Origin: Acidovorax soli
Lineage (GTDB): Bacteria; Pseudomonadota; Gammaproteobacteria; Burkholderiales; Burkholderiaceae_C
Length of the DNA stretch: 64,000 nucleotides
NCBI RefSeq assembly: GCF_900107605.1
Contig: NZ_FNQJ01000016.1
Span: forward strand, 19,401-83,400
Direction: 5' to 3'
This document shows positions 16,207 through 24,881 of the stretch, in pieces (position 1 is the first letter of the stretch; the number at the start of each line of letters is the position of its first letter). The notes under the pieces were generated by a model. That model did not search any database and was not told where the DNA came from. It saw only the letters and a list, made by a program, of their open reading frames with translations. Both the position numbers and the translations under genes were made by a program.

Positions 16207-16806
16207 TCAGGTGCGGGCGGACCGGATGGCGTTCTTGGGCCGGAACGCCTTGCACACGGAGTCGTGCGTTTCAAGATACGGCCCGCCGATCAGGTCGATG
16301 CAGTAGGGCACGGCCGCAAAGATGCCGGCCACCAGCGGCTGGCCGTCGGCGTCTTTCAGGCCTTCCAGCGTTTCGGCAATCGCCTTGGGCTGGCCGGGCA
16401 GGTTGATGATGAGGCTTTGGTCGCGCACCACGGCCACCTGTCGCGACAGGATGGCGGTGGGCACGAACTTCAGGCTGATCTGGCGCATCTGCTCGCCAAA
16501 GCCCGGCATCTCCTTGTGCGCCACGGCCAGCGTGGCCTCGGGCGTCACGTCGCGCAGGGCCGGACCCGTGCCGCCGGTGGTCAGCACCAGGCTGCAGCCC
16601 GCGTTGACCAGGGCGATCAGCGTGGCGCTGATGGTGTCCTGCTCGTCGGGGATCAGGCGCGGCTCGAAGGTGATGGGGTTGCGCAGGGCGCGGGTCAGCC
16701 AGTCCTGCAGGGCCGGCAGGCCCTTGTCTTCATACACGCCGGTGCTGGCGCGGTCGCTGATCGAGACGATGCCGATCTTGACCGGGTCGTGGATGGCTTC
16801 AGTCAT
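16207..16806 (-). CDS. mogA: Molybdopterin adenylyltransferase MogA
   Basis: 199 residues: KIGIVSISDRASTGVYEDKG, then VLTTGGTGPALRDVTPEATL, the GGTG pterin-binding motif, and later LPGQPKAIAETL. Activates molybdopterin by adenylation before molybdenum insertion. The product is needed for molybdenum enzymes such as the nitrate reductase encoded at 43.7-46.5 kb. Its start overlaps the end of darP by 8 bases. Confidence 0.93.
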   Translation of the reverse strand: MTEAIHDPVKIGIVSISDRASTGVYEDKGLPALQDWLTRALRNPITFEPRLIPDEQDTISATLIALVNAGCSLVLTTGGTGPALRDVTPEATLAVAHKEMPGFGEQMRQISLKFVPTAILSRQVAVVRDQSLIINLPGQPKAIAETLEGLKDADGQPLVAGIFAAVPYCIDLIGGPYLETHDSVCKAFRPKNAIRSART

Positions 16807-17467
16807 CGTGCTCGTCCTCCTCGGGCTGCTCGTCGGGGCCGGCCGCGCCGCCGAGGTGCTCGCGCACCAGCTGGAACAGCTCGCGGTAGGCCCGGCCCTT
16901 GCGCGGGGCCAGGCCCTCGGAGACCTGCACGTTGGCGGTCTTGCCGGCTGGCGTGGCGTCCTTGCGCGCCTGGCGGATCAGGGCGCGCAGTTGCTGGGTG
17001 TCGGTGTCGGGGTGTTCGGCCATCCAGGGGGCCAGGGCTGCGTCGTCGGCAATCAGCCGGTCGCGCCAGTGCTCGGCCAGGTGCAGCGCCAGTTTTTCGC
17101 TGGCCGAGCCCTTGTGCTGCTCTTCCAGTGCCTGGCGGGCGGCCTGCACCAGCTCGGGTTCGAGCTTGCGCATGAGCTTGCCCACGTACTGCATCTGGCG
17201 GCGCTTGCCCTCGAAGTTGGTGATGCGCCGGGCCTCGGCCAGCGCCTCCACCAGCTTGTCGGGCAGGCCCACGGCGTCGAACAGGTCGGTGCGCAGTGTC
17301 AGCAGCTCCTTGCCCAGGTCTTGCAGCTCGTCGCTTTCGCGCTTGAGATCGGTGCGGCTGGCATCGGGTGTGCCTTTGAGTTCGGCCTTGAGCTGGATGT
17401 CCATTTCGCTGCCTTCGGCAACGAACTGGCCTCGCACAAAGTAGCCTTTTTTGGGTTTGCGTGACAT
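16799..17467 (-). CDS. darP: Ribosome biogenesis factor DarP (YjgA, DUF615)
   Basis: 222 residues with a basic N-terminus (MSRKPKKGYFVRGQF), KRESDELQDLGKELLTL, and LPDKLVEALAEARRITNFEG, all DUF615 features. DarP helps mature the large ribosomal subunit. The start at 17467 is the family start; upstream extension is an antisense overlap with the pmbA leader. Acidic tail PEEDEHDD. Runs into mogA. Confidence 0.9.
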   Translation of the reverse strand: MSRKPKKGYFVRGQFVAEGSEMDIQLKAELKGTPDASRTDLKRESDELQDLGKELLTLRTDLFDAVGLPDKLVEALAEARRITNFEGKRRQMQYVGKLMRKLEPELVQAARQALEEQHKGSASEKLALHLAEHWRDRLIADDAALAPWMAEHPDTDTQQLRALIRQARKDATPAGKTANVQVSEGLAPRKGRAYRELFQLVREHLGGAAGPDEQPEEDEHDD

Positions 17468-17531
17468 GGGTGGGGGCAAAGAGAGAGGTGGCGCAGCGCG
17501 CACCACAGCGGCAAGTATCATAGCCGCCGCT

Positions 17532-18974
17532 ATGAACAAACCCACCCAACGCGCCTCCCGCGCCACTGGCGCTGCGGCCTCCGCCCCAGTCGCCGCGATT
17601 TCGCCCGCTCCGGAGCGCGGCTTCAGCTACAGCCGTCCGTTCTTTGAAGACCTGGTGGACCGTGCCTTGGCGCATGCCAAGAAACTGGGTGCCACCGACG
17701 CAGGCGCCGAGGCCTCCGAGGGTTGTGGCCTGTCGGTCAGTGTGCGCAAGGGCGAGCTGGAGAACGTGGAGCGCAACCGCGACAAGTCGCTGGGCGTGAC
17801 GGTGTACATCGGCCACCGCCGTGGCAATGCCAGCACGTCGGACTTTTCGGACAAGGCCGTCGAGCAGACCGTGCAGGCCGCCTACGACATCGCCCGCTTC
17901 ACCGCCGAAGACCCCATGGCCGGCCTGCCCGACGAGGCCGACATTGCACCGGCCGATACGCACCGCGACCTGGACCTGTTCCATCCCTGGGCCATCACCA
18001 GCGAAGAGGCCGCGCAACTGGCCATGGCGTGCGAGGCCGCCGCCCTCAAGACCCACCGCCGCATCACCAACAGCGAAGGTGCCGGCGTGTCGGCACAGCA
18101 AAGCCATTTCTTCAGCGCGCACACGCGGGGCTTTCGGGGTGGCTATGCCAGCTCGCGCCACAGCTTTTCGGTGTCCCCCATCGCCTCGCTGCCCGGCCGC
18201 AATGCCGAGATGCAGCGCGATGCCTGGTACAGCTCCATGCGCAACGCGGCCGAACTGGCCTCGCCCGAGGCCGTGGGCCGCTATGCCGCACAGCGCGCGC
18301 TTGCCCGCCTCGGGTCACGCAAGATTCCCACCACGCAATGCCCGGTACTGTTTGAATCGTCCCTGGCTGCCGGCCTGCTGGGCGGTTTTGTGCAGGCCGT
18401 GAGTGGCGGCTCGCTCTACCGCAAGAGCAGCTTCTTGCTCGATTCGCTGGGCAAGATGGTGTTTCCCAAGCACATCGACATTCTGGAGGACCCGTTTGTG
18501 CTGCGTGGCAAGGGCAGCTCGCCCTTTGACGAAGAAGGCGTGCGCGTGGCCCCGCGCAAGGTGGTGCAGGGCGGGCGGGTGCAGGGCTATTTCCTGTCCA
18601 GCTACTCGGCGCGCAAGCTGGGCATGAAGACCACGGGCAATGCCGGTGGATCGCACAACCTGGTGATGACCTCGCGCCTCACGCAGGCCGGCGACAACCT
18701 CGATGCCATGCTGCAGAAGCTGGGCACGGGCCTTTTTGTGGTGGAGCTGATGGGCCAGGGCGTGAACTACGTGACGGGCGACTACTCGCGCGGCGCCAGC
18801 GGCTTCTGGGTGGAGAACGGCAAGATCGCCTTCCCCGTGCACGAGATCACCATCGCGGGCAACCTCAAGGACATGCTCAAGGGCATCGAGGCCGTGGGCG
18901 CCGACACCTACAACTACGGTGCCAAGACCGTGGGCTCCATCCTGGTCAACCGCATGAAGGTGGCGGGCAGCTGA
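17532..18974 (+). CDS. pmbA: Metalloprotease PmbA (TldE)
   Basis: 480 residues of the TldD/PmbA family. Seen: ASEGCGLSVSVRKGELENVE, GVTVYIGHRRGNASTSDFSD, SYSARKLGMKTTGNAGGSHN and GASGFWVENGKIAFPVHEIT. Acts with TldD in processing of modified peptides and in CcdA antitoxin degradation. The start at 17532 skips an upstream frame within the darP start region. Diverges from darP and ends at a hairpin. Confidence 0.92.
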   Translation: MNKPTQRASRATGAAASAPVAAISPAPERGFSYSRPFFEDLVDRALAHAKKLGATDAGAEASEGCGLSVSVRKGELENVERNRDKSLGVTVYIGHRRGNASTSDFSDKAVEQTVQAAYDIARFTAEDPMAGLPDEADIAPADTHRDLDLFHPWAITSEEAAQLAMACEAAALKTHRRITNSEGAGVSAQQSHFFSAHTRGFRGGYASSRHSFSVSPIASLPGRNAEMQRDAWYSSMRNAAELASPEAVGRYAAQRALARLGSRKIPTTQCPVLFESSLAAGLLGGFVQAVSGGSLYRKSSFLLDSLGKMVFPKHIDILEDPFVLRGKGSSPFDEEGVRVAPRKVVQGGRVQGYFLSSYSARKLGMKTTGNAGGSHNLVMTSRLTQAGDNLDAMLQKLGTGLFVVELMGQGVNYVTGDYSRGASGFWVENGKIAFPVHEITIAGNLKDMLKGIEAVGADTYNYGAKTVGSILVNRMKVAGS

Positions 18975-19001
18975 TAACTGGCTGGCGACAAGGCCTCACG
19001 C

Positions 19002-19032
19002 AAAAAGGCTCCTGGGTTCCCGGAGCCTTTTT
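19002..19032. terminator. Bidirectional terminator between pmbA and the aldolase gene
   Basis: AAAAAGGCTCC (19002-19012) pairs with GGAGCCTTTTT (19022-19032), 9-nt loop. Confidence 0.9.
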
Positions 19033-19088
19033 GTTGGGTGTGGTGCTTGCGGAGCGCCGGCGAGGTTTCGCAGCACCCTGCATGCCGC

Positions 19089-19895
19089 TTAATACGCCGC
19101 GCTGGCCCTGGCCGGTGCTGCCGCAGCGGTGGCACCGGCAAACTGCCCGCGCAGCTTGCGCGCTGCATTGGCAAACATCAGCACATCCACCCCCACGGCC
19201 ACAAAGGTGCAGCCCAAGTCCAGGTAGCGCTGGGCCAGCACAGGGTCCGAGGTGAGGGTACCCGCCGCCTTGCCGCTGGCGATGATGGTCTTCATGGCGC
19301 CCTCGATGGCGGCCTGCACCTCGGGGTGCCCAGGGTTGCCCCGGTGGCCCATCGATGCGGCCAGATCGGCGGGGCCGATGAACACGCCGTGCACGCCATC
19401 CACCGCGCAAATGGCCTCCAGGTGGGTGAGGGCCGTCACTGTTTCGGCCTGCACCAGCAGGCAGACTTCGTCGTCGGCCACCGAGAGGTAGTCGCTGCGG
19501 CTGCTCCACATCGACGAGCGCCCCACGGCACTGCCCACGCCGCGAATGCCCAGGGGCGGGTACTGCGTGGCCGCCACAATGCTGCGCGCCTGTTCGGCCG
19601 TGTCCACCATGGGCACCAGCAGCGTTTTGGCGCCGATGTCCAGCATCTGCTTGATGAGGGCGGTGCTGCCTTCCACCAGGCGCACGATGGGGTGCGACGG
19701 GTGCGCTGCCACCGCCTGCAGCGCGCCCATGGTGCTGCGCAGGTCGTTGGGGGCGTGCTCGCCGTCGATCAGCAGCCAGTCGTAGCCGGTGGTGGCGGCG
19801 GCTTCGGCCAGGTACGGGTCGGCCATCGACAGCCACAGGCCGATTTGCGGGCGGCGCTCGGCCAGGGCGGTTTTGAAGGGGTTGTGGGCTGGCAT
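19089..19895 (-). CDS. HpcH/HpaI-family class II aldolase
   Basis: 268 residues. IGLWLSMADPYLAEAAATTG, DWLLIDGEHAPNDLRS, GIRGVGSAVGRSS and VDGVHGVFIGPADLAASMGH are family motifs, including the metal ligands and catalytic Arg region. Cleaves 2-keto-3-deoxy acids to pyruvate plus an aldehyde. In this cluster a role on 2-keto-3-deoxy sugar acids (GarL-like) is inferred rather than homoprotocatechuate breakdown. Last gene of the minus-strand sugar-acid operon. Confidence 0.87.
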   Translation of the reverse strand: MPAHNPFKTALAERRPQIGLWLSMADPYLAEAAATTGYDWLLIDGEHAPNDLRSTMGALQAVAAHPSHPIVRLVEGSTALIKQMLDIGAKTLLVPMVDTAEQARSIVAATQYPPLGIRGVGSAVGRSSMWSSRSDYLSVADDEVCLLVQAETVTALTHLEAICAVDGVHGVFIGPADLAASMGHRGNPGHPEVQAAIEGAMKTIIASGKAAGTLTSDPVLAQRYLDLGCTFVAVGVDVLMFANAARKLRGQFAGATAAAAPARASAAY

Positions 19896-19982
19896 GGTTC
19901 TGTGGGGGCAATAAGAGGCTCGGCGCGTGCTGCAGACAGTGCAGGCGTTTCGGGCGGTGCTTTGGTTTCGGTGGGTGAATTC

Positions 19983-20942
19983 TCAGGCCATGCGGTGCTG
20001 GGCAGGTGCACCTGGGCCGGTGAGGTGGTCCACGATGTTGCGTGCCGTGATGGTGGACACCTGCAGCGACGCCCCCCTTGTCACGCCCGCCACATGCGGC
20101 GTGAGCAAGGCATTGGGCAGCTGGGCCAGGGGGTGGGTGGCGGGCAGGGGTTCGGTGTCAAAGGTGTCCAGGCCCGCGCCTTCGAGATGGCCGCTGCGCA
20201 GGGCTTCCACCAGGGCCGCTTCGTCCACTACCGGGCCGCGCGCGGTGTTGATGAGGAGGCTGCCCTGGGGCAGCAGCGCCAGCTCCCGTGCACCGATGAG
20301 GCCCCGGGTGCGCTCGGTCAGCGGGCAGTGCAGGCTCAGGATGTTCACCTGGGGCAGCAGCTGGTGCAGATCGGGTTCGGTGGCAAAGCCATCGGCCTGG
20401 CCATGGGGGCGCAGCACCAGCACGCGCGCGCCCAGCGCGGCGGTCAGTTGCGCCGTGCCCCGGCCAATGGCGCCGTAGCCAATGATGCCCACCGTGGCAT
20501 CGCGAAAATCGCGGCCCTGCCAGGCGCTGGGGGCCCACTGGCCAGCGCGCACCATGCGGTCCAGCAGGGGCAGCTGGCGCGCCAGGGCCAGCATCAGGGC
20601 CGCGGCATGCTCGGCCACGGCGCGGGCGTTGGCTCCTGGGGCCACGGCCACCGCCACACCGCGCGCGCGGGCGGCTTCCAGGTCAATGCCGTCCACCCCT
20701 GCGCCGTTTTTGGCCACCAGGCGCAGCGCAGGTGCGGCTTGCAGTACCCGCTGGCTCACAGGCTTGATGCCGCGCACCAGCAGCACTTGGGCACCGGTCT
20801 CCAGCAGCCGGGCGATCAGGTGGTCTTCGGTGATGGGCTCGGCCATGAAGTGGATCTGGCCGCCTGCGGCTTGTACCAGCGCCTGGGCTTCAGGGGCCCA
20901 GTGCGCGGCGGTGACGAGTACGTGGAAAGTGGCTTGGCTCAT
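19983..20942 (-). CDS. D-2-hydroxyacid dehydrogenase
   Basis: 319 residues: Rossmann motif ATVGIIGYGAIGRGTAQL, catalytic Arg in LINTARGPVVDE, Glu in DTFDTEPLP and His in LLTPHVAGVTRG. NAD(P)-linked reduction of 2-keto acids such as hydroxypyruvate or glyoxylate, consistent with handling aldolase products. It starts 8 bases after the sialidase-like gene stop. Confidence 0.88.
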   Translation of the reverse strand: MSQATFHVLVTAAHWAPEAQALVQAAGGQIHFMAEPITEDHLIARLLETGAQVLLVRGIKPVSQRVLQAAPALRLVAKNGAGVDGIDLEAARARGVAVAVAPGANARAVAEHAAALMLALARQLPLLDRMVRAGQWAPSAWQGRDFRDATVGIIGYGAIGRGTAQLTAALGARVLVLRPHGQADGFATEPDLHQLLPQVNILSLHCPLTERTRGLIGARELALLPQGSLLINTARGPVVDEAALVEALRSGHLEGAGLDTFDTEPLPATHPLAQLPNALLTPHVAGVTRGASLQVSTITARNIVDHLTGPGAPAQHRMA

Positions 20943-20949
20943 GCTTGGT

Positions 20950-22116
20950 TCAGGGTTGTTGTGTGGCCCAGTCTGGCTGCAGGCGGACGTGGCGGATGTG
21001 CTGGCGGAATACGGTGTAGGCCAGGTGCAGGGTGCCGTCGGCATCCTGGCGCAGCGAGGGGTAGGAGTATTCGCGGTTGCGGCCGCGCTCGGAGTCGTTG
21101 CTCATGCACCAGCCGTCGCCCACTTCCAGGTGGCGCTGCCAGGGCCAGGTCAGGCCATCGTCGGCCGACAGGGCCAGCGTCATGGGCGCGCGCGGTGCGC
21201 CCCAGAAGGCCTTGCGTGCGGGCGGGGCGGCCACGGTGGCGCCCTGGGCGCCTTCGCCGGTGTCTTCCAGCTCGTCGTACAGCGACTCGCGCCGCTCGGT
21301 GGCGTTGGCGGCGCTGCTGGCGTTGAAGATCATGGCCAGGCGCCCATCGGCCAGGCGCAGGGCCTGCACCGACGAGTTGTTGTTGGGGAGCTGGGTGGGC
21401 TGGGGTGTTTGCCAGGTCAGGCCGCCATCGTCGCTTTGGGTGCGGTAGATGTGATCGGCCCAGCGGCTGCGGAAGAACGCCAGCAGGCTTTGGCCGTTGG
21501 CCGCCGGCACGATGTTCATGTGCACACAGCCCAGGCTGCCGGGCAGGCTGATGCGCTGCCAGGTGCGGCCCTGGTCGGTGGAGCGCAGCACGCCGCTGTC
21601 GTCGTGGCTGCCGTCCCAGGGCTGGCCTGCTTCGGCCCGGCAGTAAAACACGGGCAGCAGCCAGCTGCCGTCGTGGTGCACATGGATGGGCTGGCGCACA
21701 AAGGTGCCGGCGGGGGCGTCGGCCAGGGTCTCTGTGGGCGACCAGGTCTGGCCGTGATCGGTCGAGCGGCGCACGCGCACCACGGCGGTGTTCTGGTGGC
21801 CCGACTGCTGGGCCGTGTGCAGCAGCCACAGGGTGCCATCGGGGGCCGGGAAGAGCACGGGGTTTTGCTCTGACCGCTCAGCGTCGTGCGACAGCTGCAC
21901 GGGCTCGGACCACTGCCGGGTCCCGGGAGCCAGGCGGGACATGAAGACCGAGATGTCCGAGCGCCCCTCCATCGAGCCGCCAAACCACACGCAGGCCAGG
22001 GCGCCATCGCCCAGCACCATCAGGTTGGCGGCGTGGGCCTGAACGCGGGGGGAGGGCAGGTCGGCCACCTGGCGGGTGGCGTCATCGGGGTGCTGTTGCA
22101 GCAGGCCGTCGGGCAT
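20950..22116 (-). CDS. Sialidase-like (BNR/Asp-box) protein
   Basis: 388 residues with no signal peptide. Four Asp boxes are visible: STDHGQTW, STDQGRTW, SDDGGLTW and SADDGLTW, typical of six-bladed sialidase-type propellers. Other features: ALACVWFGGSMEGRSDISVF and FVRQPIHVHHDGSWLLPVFY. Start at 22116 has GGAG upstream. Cytoplasmic sialidase-like proteins occur in sugar-acid clusters; the true substrate is unknown and may not be sialic acid. Confidence 0.82.
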   Translation of the reverse strand: MPDGLLQQHPDDATRQVADLPSPRVQAHAANLMVLGDGALACVWFGGSMEGRSDISVFMSRLAPGTRQWSEPVQLSHDAERSEQNPVLFPAPDGTLWLLHTAQQSGHQNTAVVRVRRSTDHGQTWSPTETLADAPAGTFVRQPIHVHHDGSWLLPVFYCRAEAGQPWDGSHDDSGVLRSTDQGRTWQRISLPGSLGCVHMNIVPAANGQSLLAFFRSRWADHIYRTQSDDGGLTWQTPQPTQLPNNNSSVQALRLADGRLAMIFNASSAANATERRESLYDELEDTGEGAQGATVAAPPARKAFWGAPRAPMTLALSADDGLTWPWQRHLEVGDGWCMSNDSERGRNREYSYPSLRQDADGTLHLAYTVFRQHIRHVRLQPDWATQQP

Positions 22117-22200
22117 GGGTGTCTCCAAAGGGTGTGTAGTGATGTCTGGCGTTGCCGCAGGCTGCCCCTCCTGGCACCACGCGCCAGGAGAGTGTCGTCG

Positions 22201-23193
22201 TCAGTCGGCCTTGATCTTGGCGGTCTTGATCAGGTTGCCCACGCGCTGGTATTCGGGGGCCAGGAAGGTGCGCAGCTCGCTCGCGTTGCCGCTGCCCACC
22301 GTCACGCCCAGGTCGCCCAGCTTGCTGGCCACTTCGGGCAGCTTGAGCGTCTTGGCCAGGGCGGCAGAGAGCTTGGCGCTCACATCGGCCGGGGTCTTGG
22401 CCGGAGCAAACAGCGCGTACCAGGCAGAGAACTCGAACTGCGGGTAGCCCAGCTCTGCCAGGGTGGGCACATCGGGCAGGTCGTGCAGGCGGGTGGCGCT
22501 GCCCACGGCCAGCGCCCGCACCTTGCCGCCGCGCAGCAGGGGCATGGAGTTGGTGGCGGTGTCAAAAATCACGGGCACGCGGCCGCCGATCAAATCGATG
22601 ATGTGGGCGTTGCCGCCCTTGTAGGGCACGTGGGTCATGTTGACCTTGGCAATCGACAGGAAAAGCTCGCCCGCCAGATGAAGGGGTGAACCATTGCCCG
22701 ACGAGCCGTACATGATGGCCTGCGGGTCTTTGCGGGCGGCATCCACCACCTCTTTGAGCGTCTTGTAGGGCGAGTCGGTAGCGGTGATGACGACGATGGG
22801 CGCGCGGCCGATCATGCCGATGGGCTCGAAGTCCTTCAGTGGGTCGTAGTCGGCCTTGAGCAGGTTGGGGCTGGCCGCGTGGGTGGCCAGGCCGCCCACC
22901 AGCAGGGTGTAGCCGTCGGCTGGAGCGCGCGCCACAATGCCCGCGCCCAGCAGGGCCCCGGCGCCGGGCTTGTTATCGACCACGGCGGGTGTGCCCAGCG
23001 CCTCGCCCATCTTCTGCCCGATCAGGCGCCCCAGCATGTCGTTGGCGCCACCGGCGGGGTAGGGCACCACCATGGTGATGGGTTTGCTCGGGAAGGGGGC
23101 TTGCGCATGCGCCAGGGGCAGGGCGCACGCCAGTGCCATGCCGGCGATGGCGCCCAGAATGGGCCGGCGTGAGAGGGCTTTGGTAATGCTCAT
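22201..23193 (-). CDS. Bug-family tripartite tricarboxylate transport substrate-binding protein
   Basis: 330 residues: signal peptide cut near AHAQ, then PFPSKPITMVVPYPAGGAND, VDNKPGAGALLGAGIVARAP and MTHVPYKGGNAH, the classic Bug motifs. It binds a carboxylate in the periplasm and delivers it to a TctAB-like transporter; no TctA or TctB gene is in the window, as is common for Bug receptors in this order. Sits within the sugar-acid operon. Confidence 0.9.
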   Translation of the reverse strand: MSITKALSRRPILGAIAGMALACALPLAHAQAPFPSKPITMVVPYPAGGANDMLGRLIGQKMGEALGTPAVVDNKPGAGALLGAGIVARAPADGYTLLVGGLATHAASPNLLKADYDPLKDFEPIGMIGRAPIVVITATDSPYKTLKEVVDAARKDPQAIMYGSSGNGSPLHLAGELFLSIAKVNMTHVPYKGGNAHIIDLIGGRVPVIFDTATNSMPLLRGGKVRALAVGSATRLHDLPDVPTLAELGYPQFEFSAWYALFAPAKTPADVSAKLSAALAKTLKLPEVASKLGDLGVTVGSGNASELRTFLAPEYQRVGNLIKTAKIKAD

Positions 23194-23288
23194 GGGCTTG
23201 TCTCCTTGGTTGAATGGTTTGGGTGACCTGTTGCGTGGCCCGTCGTGGCGGACCTCTGTCGCGTCTTGTGCTGCGGGGCGTGGCTACC

Positions 23289-24764
23289 TCAATCCAGCTG
23301 CCCCTGGCAGACATACTTGGTGTGCAGGTAGTCGTCGAGCCCGTGCGTCGATCCCTCGCGCCCGTAGCCCGATTCCTTCACTCCGCCAAAGGGAGCGGCC
23401 TCGGCCGCCAGTGCCCCTTCGTTGATGCCGACGATGCCCGTCTCCAGCGCATCGGCCACGCGCCAGATGCGGCGCACGTTCTGGCTGTAGAAGTACCCCG
23501 CCAGCCCGAACGGGGTGTCGTTGGCCTGTGCAATCACCTCGGCCTCGTCGTCAAACACCGTCAGCGGCGCCACGGGGCCAAAGGTTTCCTCGCAGGCGCA
23601 GGCCATGCGGGCATCCGCCCCGCCGAGCACGGTGGGCGCGTAGTAGTTGGGGCCGAGGTGGGTCAGGCGCTGGCCGCCCGTGAGCACCTTGGCGCCCTTG
23701 GCCACGGCATCCTGCACATGGCGCTCGATCTTCTCCACCGCCCGGTCATTGATCATGGGGCCGATCTGCGAGGCCGGGTCGCTGGCCGGGCCCACCTTGA
23801 GCGCTGCCACCTTGCCCGCCAGCTTGGCGGCAAAGGCATCGAACACGCTGCGGTGCACAAACACCCGGTTGGGGCACACGCAGGTCTGGCCGCCGTTTCT
23901 GAACTTGGCGGCCATCAGGCCGTCCACCGCCGCATCCAGGTCGGCATCGTCAAACACGATGAAGGGTGCATTGCCCCCCAGCTCCAGCGAGAGCTTCTTG
24001 AGCGTGTCTGCACTGCGACGTGCCAGGTGCTTGCCCACCGGGGTGGAGCCGGTGAAGGTGATCTTGCGCACGCGGCCATCGTCCAGCCACACATCCACCA
24101 CGGCCGGTGTGTTCTGGCGCGAGGCGGTGACGATGTTCAGCACCCCGGCAGGCACCCCGGCTTCATGGGCCAGCTGCACCAAAGCCAGGGAGGTCAGTGG
24201 CGTGTCTTCGGCCGGCTTGCAGACCACGGTGCAGCCTGCGGCCAGGGCCGGGGCGATCTTGCGGGCGATCATGGCGGCCGGGAAGTTCCAGGGCGTGATG
24301 GCGGCCACCACACCGACGGGCTCCTTCAGGGCCAACATGCGGCGGCCGGAGACCGGGGCGGGAATGACTTCGCCATTCATGCGCGTGGCCTCTTCGCCAA
24401 ACCATTCGATGTAGCTGGCCGCATAGGTCACCTCGCCCTTGCCTTCGGCCAGGGGCTTGCCCTGCTCCATGGAGATCAGGGCGCCCAGATCGTCCTGGTG
24501 GGCCAGCACGAGGTCGTTCCAGCGCTTGATGATGGCTGCGCGTTGCTTGGCGGGGACTTTGCGCCAGGTGGCAAAAGCGGCGTGGGCTGCGTCCAGGGCG
24601 GCGCGCGCCTCCACCGCACCCGAGTCGGGCACGGAGGTGATGACGGCGCCGGTGGCGGGGTTGGTCACATCCAGGCGGGTGGAGGTGCCTTCGCTCCACA
24701 GGCCGGCGATGAAGTTGGCGCTGCGGATGAGGTCGGCTCGGGTGAGGGTCAGGGATGCGGACAT
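23289..24764 (-). CDS. NAD(P)-dependent semialdehyde dehydrogenase (SSADH/KGSADH type)
   Basis: 491 residues. Catalytic Cys in FRNGGQTCVCPNRV, Glu in KKLSLELGGNAPF, cofactor motif ITFTGSTPVGKHL and PWNFPAAMIARKIAPALAAG. Oxidises succinate semialdehyde or, more likely here, 2-ketoglutarate semialdehyde formed from sugar acids. The start at 24764 (MSASLTLT) fits the family; the upstream frame does not. Confidence 0.89.
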   Translation of the reverse strand: MSASLTLTRADLIRSANFIAGLWSEGTSTRLDVTNPATGAVITSVPDSGAVEARAALDAAHAAFATWRKVPAKQRAAIIKRWNDLVLAHQDDLGALISMEQGKPLAEGKGEVTYAASYIEWFGEEATRMNGEVIPAPVSGRRMLALKEPVGVVAAITPWNFPAAMIARKIAPALAAGCTVVCKPAEDTPLTSLALVQLAHEAGVPAGVLNIVTASRQNTPAVVDVWLDDGRVRKITFTGSTPVGKHLARRSADTLKKLSLELGGNAPFIVFDDADLDAAVDGLMAAKFRNGGQTCVCPNRVFVHRSVFDAFAAKLAGKVAALKVGPASDPASQIGPMINDRAVEKIERHVQDAVAKGAKVLTGGQRLTHLGPNYYAPTVLGGADARMACACEETFGPVAPLTVFDDEAEVIAQANDTPFGLAGYFYSQNVRRIWRVADALETGIVGINEGALAAEAAPFGGVKESGYGREGSTHGLDDYLHTKYVCQGQLD

Positions 24765-24800
24765 GGGTTTGAATGGAATGTGGCTCTGGCGTTCATCGGA

Positions 24801-24823
24801 CAAGCGCTAGCAGCTATTTTTTT
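24801..24823 (+). repeat. AGCGCT-type dispersed repeat (short copy)
   Basis: CAAGCGCTAGCAGCTATTTT, matching the right half of the copy at 33058-33104. Lies between the dehydratase and dehydrogenase genes. Confidence 0.6.
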
Positions 24824-24881
24824 GGGAGCGTTTGGTTTCCCTTGTTCTTTCGCTGTGCCAGTGCAGGCGACTCAAGGGGGA

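Noticed and set aside
19038..21326. Plus-strand open frame of 762 codons
   Set aside because: Antisense to aldolase, hydroxyacid dehydrogenase and sialidase-like genes.
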